Shown here in pieces: positions 12,649 to 24,654 of a stretch of 64,000 bases of DNA. The translations under genes and the position numbers were made by a program. This stretch comes from Epiperipatus broadwayi. Taxonomy: Eukaryota > Onychophora > Udeonychophora > Euonychophora > Peripatidae. The notes below the pieces were generated by a model, which was given only the letters and a program-made list of their open reading frames with translations, was not told the DNA's origin and searched no databases. The stretch covers positions 2,824,452 through 2,888,451 of the forward strand of contig JAQFVV010000036.1 in the NCBI GenBank assembly GCA_028023455.1, in the 5' to 3' direction. The stretch's first letter is position 1. Each line of letters starts with the position of its first letter.

Positions 12649-12912
12649 CTCATAGTCATCTAAAGTGGCTACAATAATTTTTTTTAAATGGTAGAGACAA
12701 GCAAATCCACCACTTCATACTTATCTAAAAGTATTTGTAATAACTCTTTTTGAAATGGTACAAGCAAGCCAGTCAACAAATTCAGCGTTATCAAAAGAAT
12801 CAACAATAAATAATTTTAAAATTGTGAAAATAAGAAAGTCAATTAATTCATGTTTATCTTAAAAGTATCTGCAAGAACTTTTCTTTTTTTAAATGGAGCA
12901 AATCAACTTATT
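12649..12912 (-). repeat. 66/67-bp tandem repeat with 22-residue reading period
   Basis: On the minus strand, units start at about 12849, 12783 and 12716, each opening with GAA-TTA-ATT-GAC, GAA-TTT-GTT-GAC or GAA-GTG-GTG-GAT, with a partial unit upstream. Two units translate as E[LF][IV]D[FW]L...TI.K, 22 residues long (ELIDFLIFTIL and EFVDWLACTIS starts). The later units contain stops. The near codon-multiple period and conserved residues suggest decayed repeat-protein coding sequence, but a plain minisatellite is equally possible. I do not recognise the protein. Confidence 0.5.
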
Positions 12913-15688
12913 GAAGCTATACGTGAGACAAGCAGTCTGAAAATTCAAACTTGAGACATTCATAAGAAGTGAAAATAACAGGGTAACTATGAACTTTCAT
13001 TAACAGATCTTTTATTCTTACTTATTAAAAGTAAACCTTAATTTATTGGTCAAAGCATTTTTTCTTTTGATACAGAAACATTAAAGACTTGTTTATCGAT
13101 AGTCATTCTCAATATTACATAACATAACACAAACACAGTTCAAATCTTTAAACTTAAATTTTCATTATTTTTTTTATTATATATTGTAATATTGAAATGT
13201 TTTTTTATTGTTCTTCATTTGTTATGATAATGAGCAACCTATAAATATATGCATTTATAATGTTTTTTTATTTATCTTGTTGCATATTAAAATTGATATG
13301 TATTTTATTTTATTTTGCTCAAGGTTGCAAGAATATTTTTTATATATGTGATTTATGTATTAATCTCTAATATAAGGGAACACATTTTAAAAATATATGT
13401 TGACATATCACAGGGTGTGTGTGCATGTGTAACTGCTTATACAAACACATCAAAAAATAGGTTATGCATAATTAGTTTAAATATGTTAAATTATAAAGCA
13501 GGGATTCACATTTGAATGGAAGTGAAATAAAACACATAAGTTACATATGAAATTTATTTTTATGATATAATAAGTTAGGAAAGTCTTAAGTAAGCATTCA
13601 ATGAAATATTTTTTTTTAAATGTCATTTTCAGTCATCTTATTTTAAAATATCCAAAATGACGAACTTTTATATAAAATTTTGGATTAGTTCTATATTTAA
13701 TTAATGTAATAAGCCAGTTATCTAATAAGTAAATTTGATTTTTTTTTAAAAAAAAGAAGAAGAGTAGTATTAATAAAATATAATTATATATCTTAATTGG
13801 TTTCTGAGTTCTTATTAAAAAATACTGTTGTAATTTTTGTGTCTTGATTCTATTGCTTTAAATGATCATCATCATCACTCGCAGATATTAGGAATCATCA
13901 GCACTAGCAAATATTAAGCACTCACAAAATGTTAAGTAAACTGGAATGTTGATTTACATTTAAATATTTAAGGATTATGCTTGATAATAACCAAGTTTTA
14001 ATAATTATAGTTCAATAATAGAAAGCTAAAATTGTGTTAAGCCCATGAGCTTTGATCATCTTGATCAAAGATGGGTATCATATTATTGATTAAAACACTG
14101 TTTCAAATAATACTATACAACAGTTATGATCGCCATCATCATTGATTAAATAAATTATAAGCATTAAATCTAATGTTTAACATAATTAATATATTTAGTA
14201 AATAGGGGTTTAGAGAAAGTTGAATATCACATGGAGAGAAGCATGATGATCAGTCATCATCACTGGTATTATTGAATCCTAGTTTTAACTATAAAAGTAT
14301 TTTAGTAAATAACCATAAACTTATATAAATGCTAGTGAATGTAATATTTAAATCTCAGTTTAAAATAGGATGATTTTAAAAAGAAATGCCTATGAGTTTA
14401 TAAAGATAAATTTATGGTTGTGAGTTCATTATAAAGCTCTGGCTGATATCATCATTATCATTATTATCATCATCATTATCATCTTTATATTATGATAAAT
14501 AACTAAGTTAAATAACCAGTTTCATGGCCATTCCCTTAAGTAATGGTCTTCATGATGCTTGTTTGGAAGCCATTAATAAGAGTATAATTGTCTGTTCATC
14601 AATATACATCAACTAAGCTAGTAATATCTATAAGTCTTGAATGTATAAATTTGGTGATATGGGGACCTTATAATTTTATTGACAAAGATAAAATATAAGA
14701 AAGGCATTTTTTATTTTTGTTCATTAGTCATCCAAGTCATGTGTAGTAAAAATGTACCAATGAGTTTGAACTCAGTACACTCTAAACAGATATTTATCTA
14801 GAGTTAAAACAATCTAGTGGCACTCATGGAAAACACATGTACTTAGCTAAACTGAATAAAGAGTGATTTAATCACTTTCCAATATAATAATATTAAGTTT
14901 ATATGATAATTTTATACATTGTTATAAATAGCACCAGTGTGTGCATGTGACTGTGAATGATCGTATATACATGGAAAGAGGAATGAGAAGGATTATTGGT
15001 TAAAAGAACCTAGTATTGGAGATAAGCAAAATGCACTCCAGGGATCTTGCAGTGGGTAATTTTATTCAGTTGCTATATTTAATATTATTTTATTTGATGA
15101 CAATGACCAGTATGTTTTATTGTTCAAATGACTTCCCCAATACCTAAATATTTTAAATGTTTAATGATGACAGTTTTAATTTTCATTTGGTTATTTTATA
15201 TGGAAAAATGAAATAATTTATTTATTTCATTATTAGCGTGACAGAATTAATGTTTAGGATAGTTGCAAACGGGTTATAATGTTATATTTAATTAATTAAA
15301 AATAGATACCCAAATAGAGCATGATATGCATATGTTCTTAGTTATATGTTAGCGTCATCCTTATTTAATTATAATTGTATTTTAGCAAACATAGTAAATT
15401 CATTTCTCATTTAATTTTACTCGGTTACAAATGATGAACCGCTGGAGCATATCATATATCCTGTCTAGTGTTTAGTTATTGAATTGTAGCAACTATCATT
15501 TTATCACTCATCTATATATTTATAATCCGTTATAAAATAGCAGCCTTTTTTATCAGTACATTATTTTGTATGCTGTTACAAAATTTTCTTACTTTTACAA
15601 ATGGAAGATTATAAGCATATATATTTTAATAATTAATAAATTCTTCTATTAATATCTATTCTATTTATTTCTGTTACAATATATAATT
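12913..15688. other. 2.8 kb AT-rich DNA, with (ATC)n near 14.45 kb
   Basis: The region holds an imperfect ATC/ATT trinucleotide tract at about 14449-14486 and scattered CATCATC clusters. The 66-codon frame at 13315-13515 has no recognisable domain. No gene or known repeat found. Confidence 0.5.
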
Positions 15689-18610
15689 ATGACAGACAAA
15701 AATAAATCATAGCCTTTATTCCCAGGAGGCTGTAAAGTCACCAACCGAGGCAGCAGTTGGTGGTCAAAGGCGGAGGGTGCTAAGAATCCCCTTATTGCAG
15801 ATCCAGGCTGCCATTTGATGACAACTTTTTATTTAGGTACTTAAAACTGCAGATCACTTTCAAGTCAAGAAAGATTTCAAGAATTAGAAGAACTGTCTTA
15901 TATTAAATGGGACATTATTGGACTTTGTGAAGTTAGAAGAAAATATAAAGAAACAATTGATTTAAAAAGTGGGCATGTACTCTATTATAAAGATACAAAT
16001 ATTGGAAATATAAGGAGAGTAGGATTCCTTATAAATAAAAAGTGGGAGAACAACATTATGGAGATTGATGGTGTATTGGACAGGGTGGCAAGATTAGTTA
16101 TACAACTTAATAGCAGATATCAAATGCAGATAATTCAGGTTTATGCCCCAACAGGATCTCATAATGATGAAGTAGTAAATTTTTATATGGATGTACAAAA
16201 GGCTTTTGATCAGAGTAAACAACATTTTAAAATTGTTATGGGTATGGGAGACTTTAATGCTAGAATTGGTAAACAAATGAAAGATGAAAGAGCTGTAGGT
16301 AATTTTGGTTATGGTAATAGAAATGAGAGAGGACAAAGACTTGTGGAGTTTGCAAAAAAAGACAAACTTTATATTCTTTTTTTGAAAAAAATGTTAAAAG
16401 AAAATGGACATGGAAGCATCCAAATGAAGGTACAGCAGAATTGGATTATATTTTGACCAACATAAAATTTACATTTTAAGATTGTAATGTTCTTAATAAA
16501 TTTAACACAGGAAGTGATCGACGATTAGTAAGATGTAAGATACATGTTGATGCAAAACTAGAGAGATAAAAACTATTAAGAAAAACAATATTTAGAATTG
16601 ATATTCCTAATCTTCAGAAACATTCTAATGAATTTAAATTAAAACTTACAAATCTTTCAAGTATTAGTAGATTTTGAACATGATTCAGATTTGAAAAAAA
16701 TTAATATGAAAATAACTGATATATTTTTAAAAACTTCAACAAAGATAGCTGGTAGAAAAAAACAGCAATTGATCAATAAAATTTCTACTGAGACTAAAGA
16801 ATTTATGAAGAAAAGAAGGAATATAAAGATATACAAAAATGATGCATTAAAAAGAATTGAATATCTCAAATTTTGTAAAATGGTACAGAAAAGAGTTGAA
16901 AATAATACAAGAAAGTATAACTGTGAACTAGCAAGGAAAGCTGTAGAAAAAAACCAAAGTCTCAAGAATGTAAACAACATTTTGGTATTGGTAGGAAATT
17001 TATATCAGCAATAAGAAAAAAAGATGCAATTATTACTAAAAAGAGAGATGACATCATGAAATAGGTAAAAGAATTTTACCAAAAATTATATGGTAATAAA
17101 AAACAAGCACCTTCTATATCTATTACATCTTCCGAATTGCCCAGAATTTTAATTGAAGAAGTGAGATATGCAATTAAATGTACAAAGAAAGGAAAGGCTC
17201 CAGGTAATGATGGAATTATAATTGATATATTAAAAGAAGCAGGTGAAAAAATAATTTTTTTTAGCAAAGTTATATACCAAATGTCTAAATGATAAAGATG
17301 TACCAGATGATTGGAAGAATGCAGTAATAATATTAATATTTAAAAAAGGTGATAAAGAAGATATTAGAAATTACAGACCTATCAGCCTTTTATCAGTTTT
17401 ATACAAAATTTCTACCAAGATAATTACAACTCGTTACAGAGAACATTGGATTTCCACTAACCAAGAGAACAAGCTGGATTTAAAAGTGGTTTTAGTTCAG
17501 TAGATCATATCCAGGTATTGAGAAAAGTTATAGAAAGGACAAATGATTATGAGTTGCCATTATGTTTTGGATTGTAGATTATGAAAAGACATTTGATTCT
17601 ATAAAGATTTCTTCAGTGATTAAAGCATTGGATCATCAAAGTATAGATCCAGGATATTGTAATATTTTAAAGAATATTTATAAAAATGCAACAGCAACAA
17701 TTAGATTACATAATGATACTGGGGAAATGAACATTGAGAAGGGTGTAAAACAAAATGACTCCATATCTCCAAAACTTTTTACAGCAGTGCTGCAAGAAGT
17801 ATTTTGTGGATTAAAATGGGAAACTAAAGGAGTAAAAGTAAATGAAAATTATTTAAGTCATTTAGACTTTGCAGATGATGTAGTTGTTTTGCAAATAATG
17901 CTTCAGAGCTGCAGGAAATGTTGCAGGGAGTTGTCAAAAGTACGACTAAAGTAATGTTTAATCGATTTGCTTGAAATATGAAAATAAAGATTGATTATGA
18001 TGAATTAGAAGAAAGTAACAGTTACAAATACTTTGGTCAGATTATTAATATAAAAGAAACATAATGGATAAAATTAATCTCAGAATTAAATTTGGTTGGA
18101 GTGCTTTTGGTAGAAATAACTTGATACTAAAAGGAAATATGCCTGTGTTTGAAAAGGAAGGTTTTTTAACAAATGTGTTTTTCCAGTTCTTACTTATGGA
18201 TCTGAGACTTGGACACTTAATAGAAGAGAAATACAGAGACTTCATACCACTCAAAGAAGTATGGAGAGATGCATGCTGGGAGTAACAAGAAGAGATCGAA
18301 AATTCAATGTATGGGTAAGAGAACAAACAGGTATTACTGATCTCATTGAAAAAATTAAAAGATTGAAGTGGAGTTGAGCTGGACATATTTTTAGAAGACA
18401 TGACAATAGATTAACAATTGAAGACTTAAATGGGATACCAAGAGATTATAAAGACGCAGAAAGAGACCACATGTGAGATGGATGGATGAGATGAGAAAGT
18501 GTGCAGGGGTGATGTGGAGAAGGGAAGCTAAAGATCAAAGAAGATGGATTGAACTTGGAGAGACCTTCATCCTGCAATGGATTGATAATGATTGATGATG
18601 ATGATGATGA
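15689..18610 (+). pseudogene. RTE-type LINE, near full length, dead (copy 1)
   Basis: The element encodes, in order, an apurinic-type endonuclease and a reverse transcriptase. The endonuclease shows WDIIGLCEVRR (about 15908-15940) and GDFNARIG (about 16248-16270). The catalytic SDH is changed to SDR at about 16513-16521 (the minus-strand copy keeps SDHQLV). The reverse transcriptase shows GKAPGNDG (about 17190), NYRPISLLS (about 17370), FDSIKIS (about 17590) and FADD (17868-17879). The C-terminus is WRREAKDQRRWIELGETFILQWIDND, which I describe in parts: WRREAKDQRRW, then FILQWIDND and a stop at 18593-18595. A (TGATGA)n tail follows, typical of RTE. The first ATG (15689) meets TAG after seven codons, a further TAA lies at 15842-15844, and many frameshifts follow. 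Such LINEs normally reverse-transcribe their RNA at a nicked chromosomal site. Confidence 0.9.
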
Positions 18611-18616
18611 TTTGTA

Positions 18617-18760
18617 TTTTTATTTTATTTTAGTGTTCCTCGAAAAAGACTATATAAAATAGTCGAAATGTTGGATGTATTTTATTTTTATTATAGTCAT
18701 ATTAAAACAAGTTTTGAAAAAAAGAAATTTGATGTATTCATTGACATATATGGAAAATTA
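18617..18760 (+). mobile_element. PLE4 solo 3' tail
   Basis: This stretch is the reverse complement of 10325-10455, the tail of the PLE4 pair, with only a few differences. It contains the hairpin GACTATATAAAATAGTC followed by GAAATGTTGG (18648-18676). It begins within a few bases of the RTE microsatellite tail, so one element inserted against the other, or RTE and PLE RNA were joined. No coding remnant is attached. Confidence 0.75.
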
Positions 18761-19205
18761 TGAAGTACTTTGAAAAGAAAAAATGTGTATATGATACTTA
18801 AATTCTAAAGAAAAGAAAGCTTGAAGATTTGCCATAATTGTGTGTTATTCAGGGATAATCCTTTTTTTAAATATCAATGAAAACTGTTCTACTGATCATA
18901 TTTATACTCTCCATAATCAGGTTTCTTAAGATTAGAGATTAGTTTTGTTTATATAATGAAACTTAAAACTACTGAAAGTGTGATCTAAGAATCTCAAAAT
19001 ATCAAACTAAAAACACAGCCTTTTTAAGTAATCAAAGTTATATGGGGACATTTCAGATAATCATTGTTGTAAATTGTAATCAGTAATTTATACTGAGGTT
19101 TGAGATTTTGGATTTTTAAATTATATTTACTATTTTTATAGTAGTTGTATTATTTATAATGTATAAATAACATATATTAATAAACATTGTAATAATATGC
19201 TAAAT
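18761..19205. other. AT-rich DNA, nothing recognised
   Basis: No coding or repeat signal that I can support. Confidence 0.5.
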
Positions 19206-19475
19206 TATTCCATCATATAATATTATTTGTTAAATATTTTTAGAAAATTTCAAACTTTCTTTAAAATTTTTAAATAAAATACACTTGTGGGAATAATACA
19301 CGTGTTAGCATATAACACATGTTAAATAATATTATTCTTTTCCCTTCTTCAGGTACTGATGACCTTATGACTGATACTACTGGCATGAGGATCAAACCTG
19401 GTACCTTTAGATTCCTGAATGTTGAATGTAAAATGATCTCTATGTAAATCTTTCAAACTTTATTCAGAAAAGTTA
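19206..19475 (-). mobile_element. SINE-like module B / PLE5 3' end (solo copy)
   Basis: Read on the minus strand, the unit has CAGGTTTGATCCTCATGCC (a diverged box B), GAAGAAGGG, a conserved block around ACATGTGTTATATGC, then a T-to-A-rich tail ending ATATGATGGAAT. This matches the tRNA-like module at 5921-6208. No nuclease remnant precedes it, so it is either a SINE or a 5'-truncated PLE5 copy. Confidence 0.65.
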
Positions 19476-21855
19476 TTATAACTTAAAAATTATTTATTAT
19501 ATGTGATTAGCATGTTTTTGGAAATTTTTGTCTTATTCACAATAATCATACTTCTGTTTAAATCAATATAATATTTAAATCTAGTGTTCCTTATGCAAAT
19601 TTATGTAAATGTCCCATTTTTTTGACAATGGAATACATGACTTTTTTATTTATTGCATATGAGTCTTTTACAATGATCTAAGCTTCTCTTAACCAGTTAT
19701 GCTAAATATTGTTTGAAATCTTAGACTTCAAGCTTTTTATGTCATGAACTGATTAACTCTTGCTTCAAAAATGGTCACAGTTGGCAAGATAAAATACTGA
19801 GATTATTAGTTATGCTATTAGAAGTATTATAAAAATTCAATTTCACACAGGCTTAATATTTCTAATCTAGATGGATTTGAAATTAGAATACTTTATCATT
19901 GTCATACATGACTCCCACTCAAGTTCTCAGCTATAAACTGCATAAAATCATGGATTCATGTTAACTGCATACATAAATCTACCACATAAGCATAGGCAAT
20001 TAATATATATCAAACTAATCATAAAAATGTTTATATTTACATTCAGTGTCCACTGATTGCACATATATCAGAGTTGGCTCAGATGAAAGAGAACATAGAC
20101 CTTATGTAAGCCCAAGTAGTTTAAATGTAAACTTATGTCGTTCAGTTCAGATATATAATTTTTATTTGTTAGAAAAAAAATGATACTTGTATAGCTTGAA
20201 AATGAAAATACAAACGTCTTATTGGTAAAGAAAAAGATGAATTACTATTAACATTTAAGTTTTCCAATTCAGAAATAAGCCATAACTTCAAGAAAAGCAT
20301 TATTTCATAATATATAAATGGAAATACAAACAGCAGTTCACGTTAAACAGTAAATTTATATGCCTGAAAATAATACATGTGCATACATAATCATGATGTC
20401 CAATTTGAATCAAAACATGCCAAAATGGAATAATAAAAGCTTTAAAGAATAGCTGTAGAGCAAATAAAGTAAAATAATTCAAAATAAATGAGTTTTGAAT
20501 AAATAAATAGAATCCTGATAATTTGTTTAACACATAAAATATTATTCTACATATATATATTATATTTACTTGGATATTTATTAACAATAGTAATTTTGTT
20601 TAGATTAATACTTTGTTAAAAGGAAAAATATAAATTTTTTAAAATCTTTTCATCTATTATTCATTAAGTCAAACAAACTCAGGACAATATATTATTTAAA
20701 AAATTGATTTTATAATAGCACCTGTCCAACATTTTTTATGTAAAAAAAAAAATACTCATATTAATTTATTTATTTAAAAAAAAAAAAAATAGAAAAAAAA
20801 ACCCGAAAGTTTACTTTTACCAAAATCAATTTTATAGATTTAAAAGAAGGACTAAAATAATGTATATCCAATGATAAAAACAAATTAAAAATTTACATAA
20901 AATTTAACCAATAAATTAACCATTTTTGTATTCTATGGACGTTATAATCATGTATAATTTACAATACGCAAACATGGCTACATGTTTATACTTTTAAAAA
21001 AACAAAACATTTTATTATTATTACAAAAAATATTGACAATAAAAATCTTGCATATAAAAGATGTAGTCTTTAAAACTCCAGACATATACACAGACGCTTT
21101 GAACACAAATAATAATCACAAGCTAATCTGGCAACATAGGATTAAAAGTTTTTAAGTAGCTCTTTTATTACCTTTACCACATATAAAGCAAATAACTTTA
21201 TTTCAAAATTATTTCGTATACTAAAGAAAAACTTTTCATCATATAATATTTAGTAAAATATTTAATAACCGTGTATTATACTTTAGTGTATCAAAACTTA
21301 TTTTCATTTTGATTATATAAGGGGTTTGAACTCAGAATTTCACACAAACCTCAAACCTGTACTGAAAAAGTCATATATTTCATTTTGATTAAAACTTTAC
21401 AAACATTTGAGTCATTTATTCCATCACATATACATGCATAAGCACATAAACGTTCTTAATGTGTGTGTGGGTGCGTTAATAAGTGTCGGATTGCGGAATC
21501 TATGATCATTTCATGTTTGCAAAACCCCAATTTAAATTTTAGAAGTTAGCAGTTTATAATAATTTTCTTTTTTCCTCTTATATATTTAACCTGTTTTGAG
21601 TTGAAGTTTTTCTATAAACTACTCTTCGACTCTTATATCATGTCGATTATTCATTTCTTTCTGCTTTTCCTCTTGGCTTCTATCATTTTATATGAAATTG
21701 AGTATGATTTTTTGGAAGAAATGGATATCATGTATATCATACAATTTTAAAAACATTCCCAAAATATATAACACTGATTACTTACGCAAATAAGATGCGT
21801 TCAAAACTAAAGAACGACAATTTTTCAAAATCTCAAGAATCATTTAAGGAAAAAC
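19476..21855. other. 2.4 kb AT-rich DNA; possible SINE C scrap near 21318
   Basis: No gene found. At about 21318-21365 the string GGGGTTTGAACTCAGAATTTCAC resembles the head of SINE C copies at 53831 and 63225, but the match is short. A-rich runs lie at 20744-20805. Confidence 0.45.
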
Positions 21856-21955
21856 AAGCGTTGGTGGCTCGAGTGGTCAGCACAGCCACCTTACAAGCAG
21901 TTGTCCCGGGTTCGCTTCCCGGCCGATGCTTTGATATATGAAAATAGAAAAAAAA
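21856..21955 (+). mobile_element. tRNA-derived SINE A (copy 1)
   Basis: The unit reads GCGTTGGTGGCTCGAGTGG (box A) and, about 40 bp on, GGGTTCGCTTCCC (box B, 21908-21920), then GATGCTTTGATATATGAAAA and an A-rich tail. The head folds like a tRNA with a long variable arm (Ser/Leu-like) but is not a functional gene: the 3' end lacks the acceptor pairing and continues into a repeat tail. Seven copies occur in this window, four of them on the minus strand. Confidence 0.85.
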
Positions 21956-22479
21956 GTTGGCTGCGGAATAAATTAAAAAACAGAAGTGCAAAAAGTAATT
22001 GAAATAAATTGTTGAAAAATCACTGTGCGATTGGTCATTAATTAGTGGTTTCTATAGTCATTGAAAAATTATTTTTTTATCTTTTGTGAATTCTTTTGTT
22101 TAAAAAAAATTAAGATGGTTATGATCGATTGTTAATAAATGCATTTATAATATACATATGAGAGCTATTTGTAAATAAGTATGACCATTACAACTTTAAG
22201 AAAAAAGAAAAACTGCTCTAAAAATGAGCTTGCAATGACTATGCAAATCAATATCCAACCACCAATATATCCATATATAATACGAGCTAACCCATTTTCC
22301 TGTTTATCCGATATGTTATGATTCTGTCTTTTAATCTGTTCTATAGAAAATAATACTTTCTAAAATATTTCAACACCATATCTAATTTTAACTCTCCAAT
22401 GTATTCTGTTTTCTGCCATATCTTCCCAGTTGAAATAATATTGCATTTTAGCAGGTCTTTGAGATTATCATTACAATGT
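21956..22479. other. AT-rich DNA upstream of PLE1
   Basis: Nothing recognised. It could contain the decayed 5' region of PLE1, but no alignable residues are visible. Confidence 0.4.
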
Positions 22480-24470
22480 AGATAAAATTTAACCATGAAA
22501 ATGATGCCCAAATTCAGAGGCCCACGATATATTGGGGGTGGATGGAAACATCCCAATATGGAGCTTATGGCTGATGTTGAAGCAGGTTTGTTCAATGATC
22601 CAGATAAAGATAAATACATTACCCAAGTAGTTAATGCTCTACAGCATAAATATTTATATATACGCACACATATCTGGCAAGCTAACATAACAAAAACCAA
22701 ACAATTTTTTTAAAGACAAAAATATCACATGCATGATGGAAGATAAGGGCAATAGATTCGTGCTTATAAAAACACAGGACTACACATCTAAACTGGATCA
22801 GCATATTAATAAACTACAATTTCAAAGGCTTCCCGATTTCAATAGCAAATTAAATAAGGATAAGTTTATTTTTTCCATTCTCAGACCACACTGTAATAAA
22901 GCTTTCTCTAAGGCAGAATATTATAGGCTTTACCCGTCTGCATCCATTCCTCCAAGGATGTTTGCCAATGCCAAAATACACAAGGTTGATATTCCATTGT
23001 GACTTATTTTAGATTTTGGAGGAGTACACTATTCCAATACGGTGAAATGGGTTAACAGACAGCTCATTCAAGCTTTAGGATTCAGTTCATATACTACAAA
23101 TTCGTCATTTCAATTTGTTGCAAAAATAAAAGACCTAGTTTTGAACCCTGACACTTCATTAGCTATTATTGATGTTTCGGAATTATACGGCTCCATTTGT
23201 AGGGCTAAATCTATTCAGATTGTAAGAGAAGAGCTTATAAACCACAATTTAGCTCAGCCACTAATTGACTTTATTATAGACTTTTTAATTTGGCTTGATA
23301 AAAATATTATGGCATTCTTTCACAACTAGTGGTTTCATATGAAAGACGGTTGGCCAATGGGACTTCCTATGAGTGGCATCATCTCAAGTGTAGTTTTAAA
23401 TTATTTTGAAAAGCAAATAATTCCAAGATACCAGGAATCTAACTTGCTATCCATATACACTAGATATGTTGATGATATCTTCATAGCCGCTCCCTCTCCA
23501 ATTATTCTACAAATAAAAAATGAACTGCAAAACACTACAGGGCTTACGTTTAACTTGGAGAATGAAAATGCCCATAAACAAGTTAAATACCTGGACCTAC
23601 ATATGCAGTGAGAACACGCACATATTAACTATAAAATGCTAATCAAACCCCTTGATGTTAGAGGACACTCCCACCCTCTTTCCAATTCACCAACTAACCA
23701 CAAACTCTCTGGCTTAACCTCATTTTTGTTTAGAAATATGCACCTATGTAAGTTTGAGGCTGATAAAAAAGCTAACCTCACATCATATAGGGATGACCTA
23801 ATAAAAGTTGTTTTTGATGTGAATGTAATTGACAGGAGGATAAAACAGTTTTTTGCTAAAATAAATGATAAAGTCCCTAACATTGACAAGCAAAGACTCC
23901 TACTCCCTTACCTGATTAGTATGCATAAATGTTTTTATAATATTTTCAATAATAAATACCAGTTATGTTTTCACACACCTCCTAACTCTAACAAATTAAT
24001 TAATAATACCAAAGACTGCCTCCCACCCTCGCTGACACCTCAAGTGGTCTATAATATTGACTGCCCTGAAAAATTTTGTAGATCATCATATTATGGTGAG
24101 ACTAGGGCCTCTCTCTCCACTAGGCTATCGCAACACACTTATTCTTATAATAAAGCATTGTTGGACACTGCTCATAGTTCAGTTTTTGCGCAGCACCGTG
24201 CTTCAGCTGGGCATAATTGTCAACTGGGAAATCCAGTGGTGGTATGCAGAGAGCGGCATGATCTAAAAAGAAAGATAAAAGAAGCTTTCTTTATATCTAG
24301 AGATGGCGATGCCATCAATAGAAAAGACTCTTGCTACAAAATATCCAAGAAATGGAATGCATAATTATTTCATTTGCATAAATTTGCATCACTCCAAGTC
24401 AATTTATTATATTTTGTAATACGGCTATGATTATGAGGGCTTGAACTTTGAAAGCGCTTAGCCATTTAAT
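22480..24470 (+). pseudogene. Penelope-like element with RT and GIY-YIG domains (PLE1)
   Basis: This is the best preserved PLE in the window. After an N-terminal piece (22495-22713, in a shifted frame) one frame runs from 22733 to 24364, broken only by stops at 23000-23002, 23327-23329 and 23609-23611. Visible parts are DKGNRFVLIKTQDY (N-terminal motif shared by PLEs), PPRMFANAKIHK, motif A SLAIIDVSELYGSI, motif B PMGLPMSGIIS, catalytic YVDDIF (23464-23481), a linker LTSFLFRNMHLCKF, and the nuclease core CPEKFCRSSYYGETRASLSTRLSQH-like region (about 24062-24135). It ends ISKKWNA. PLEs use telomerase-related reverse transcriptase and the nuclease to insert. Few lesions suggest fairly recent death. 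The tail holds a foldable string (24423-24463). Confidence 0.9.
24423..24463 (+). other. PLE1 tail fold
   Basis: GGCTATGATTATGAGGGCTTGAACTTTGAAAGCGCTTAGCC has outer complementary ends GGCTA/TAGCC and an inner imperfect pair AGGGCTT/AAGCGCT. The string ATTATGA followed by a hairpin and GAAAGC resembles the arrangement of the other PLE tails. No cleavage site can be assigned by eye. Confidence 0.3.
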
Positions 24471-24654
24471 GAATAGATATTAAAATAATATATATTTGCT
24501 TTATTTGTTTTTAGCTTTGCGTGCTTGTGCGTGTTAGTGCATTTTATATATTTTTTGATTCATAATTAGCCACAAAGTATAAACTATTTGCTTATTTCTA
24601 AATTATCTTTTTGGGATATTTTTGCATTTTATTTGGTTTACATGCTGGAATCAA

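Noticed and set aside
12013-12912. Zinc-finger or other known repeat-protein exon
   Set aside because: No Cys/His spacing or known repeat signature; units contain stops.
14449-14486. Orphan RTE tail
   Set aside because: The (ATC)n tract has no RTE coding sequence beside it; simple microsatellite is enough.
16094-16336. Minus-strand frame overlapping the RTE endonuclease
   Set aside because: Shadow of the LINE coding sequence on the other strand.
21856-21955. A functional tRNA gene
   Set aside because: The tRNA-like head lacks a proper acceptor stem, is followed by a repeat tail, and occurs in many diverged copies; it is a SINE.
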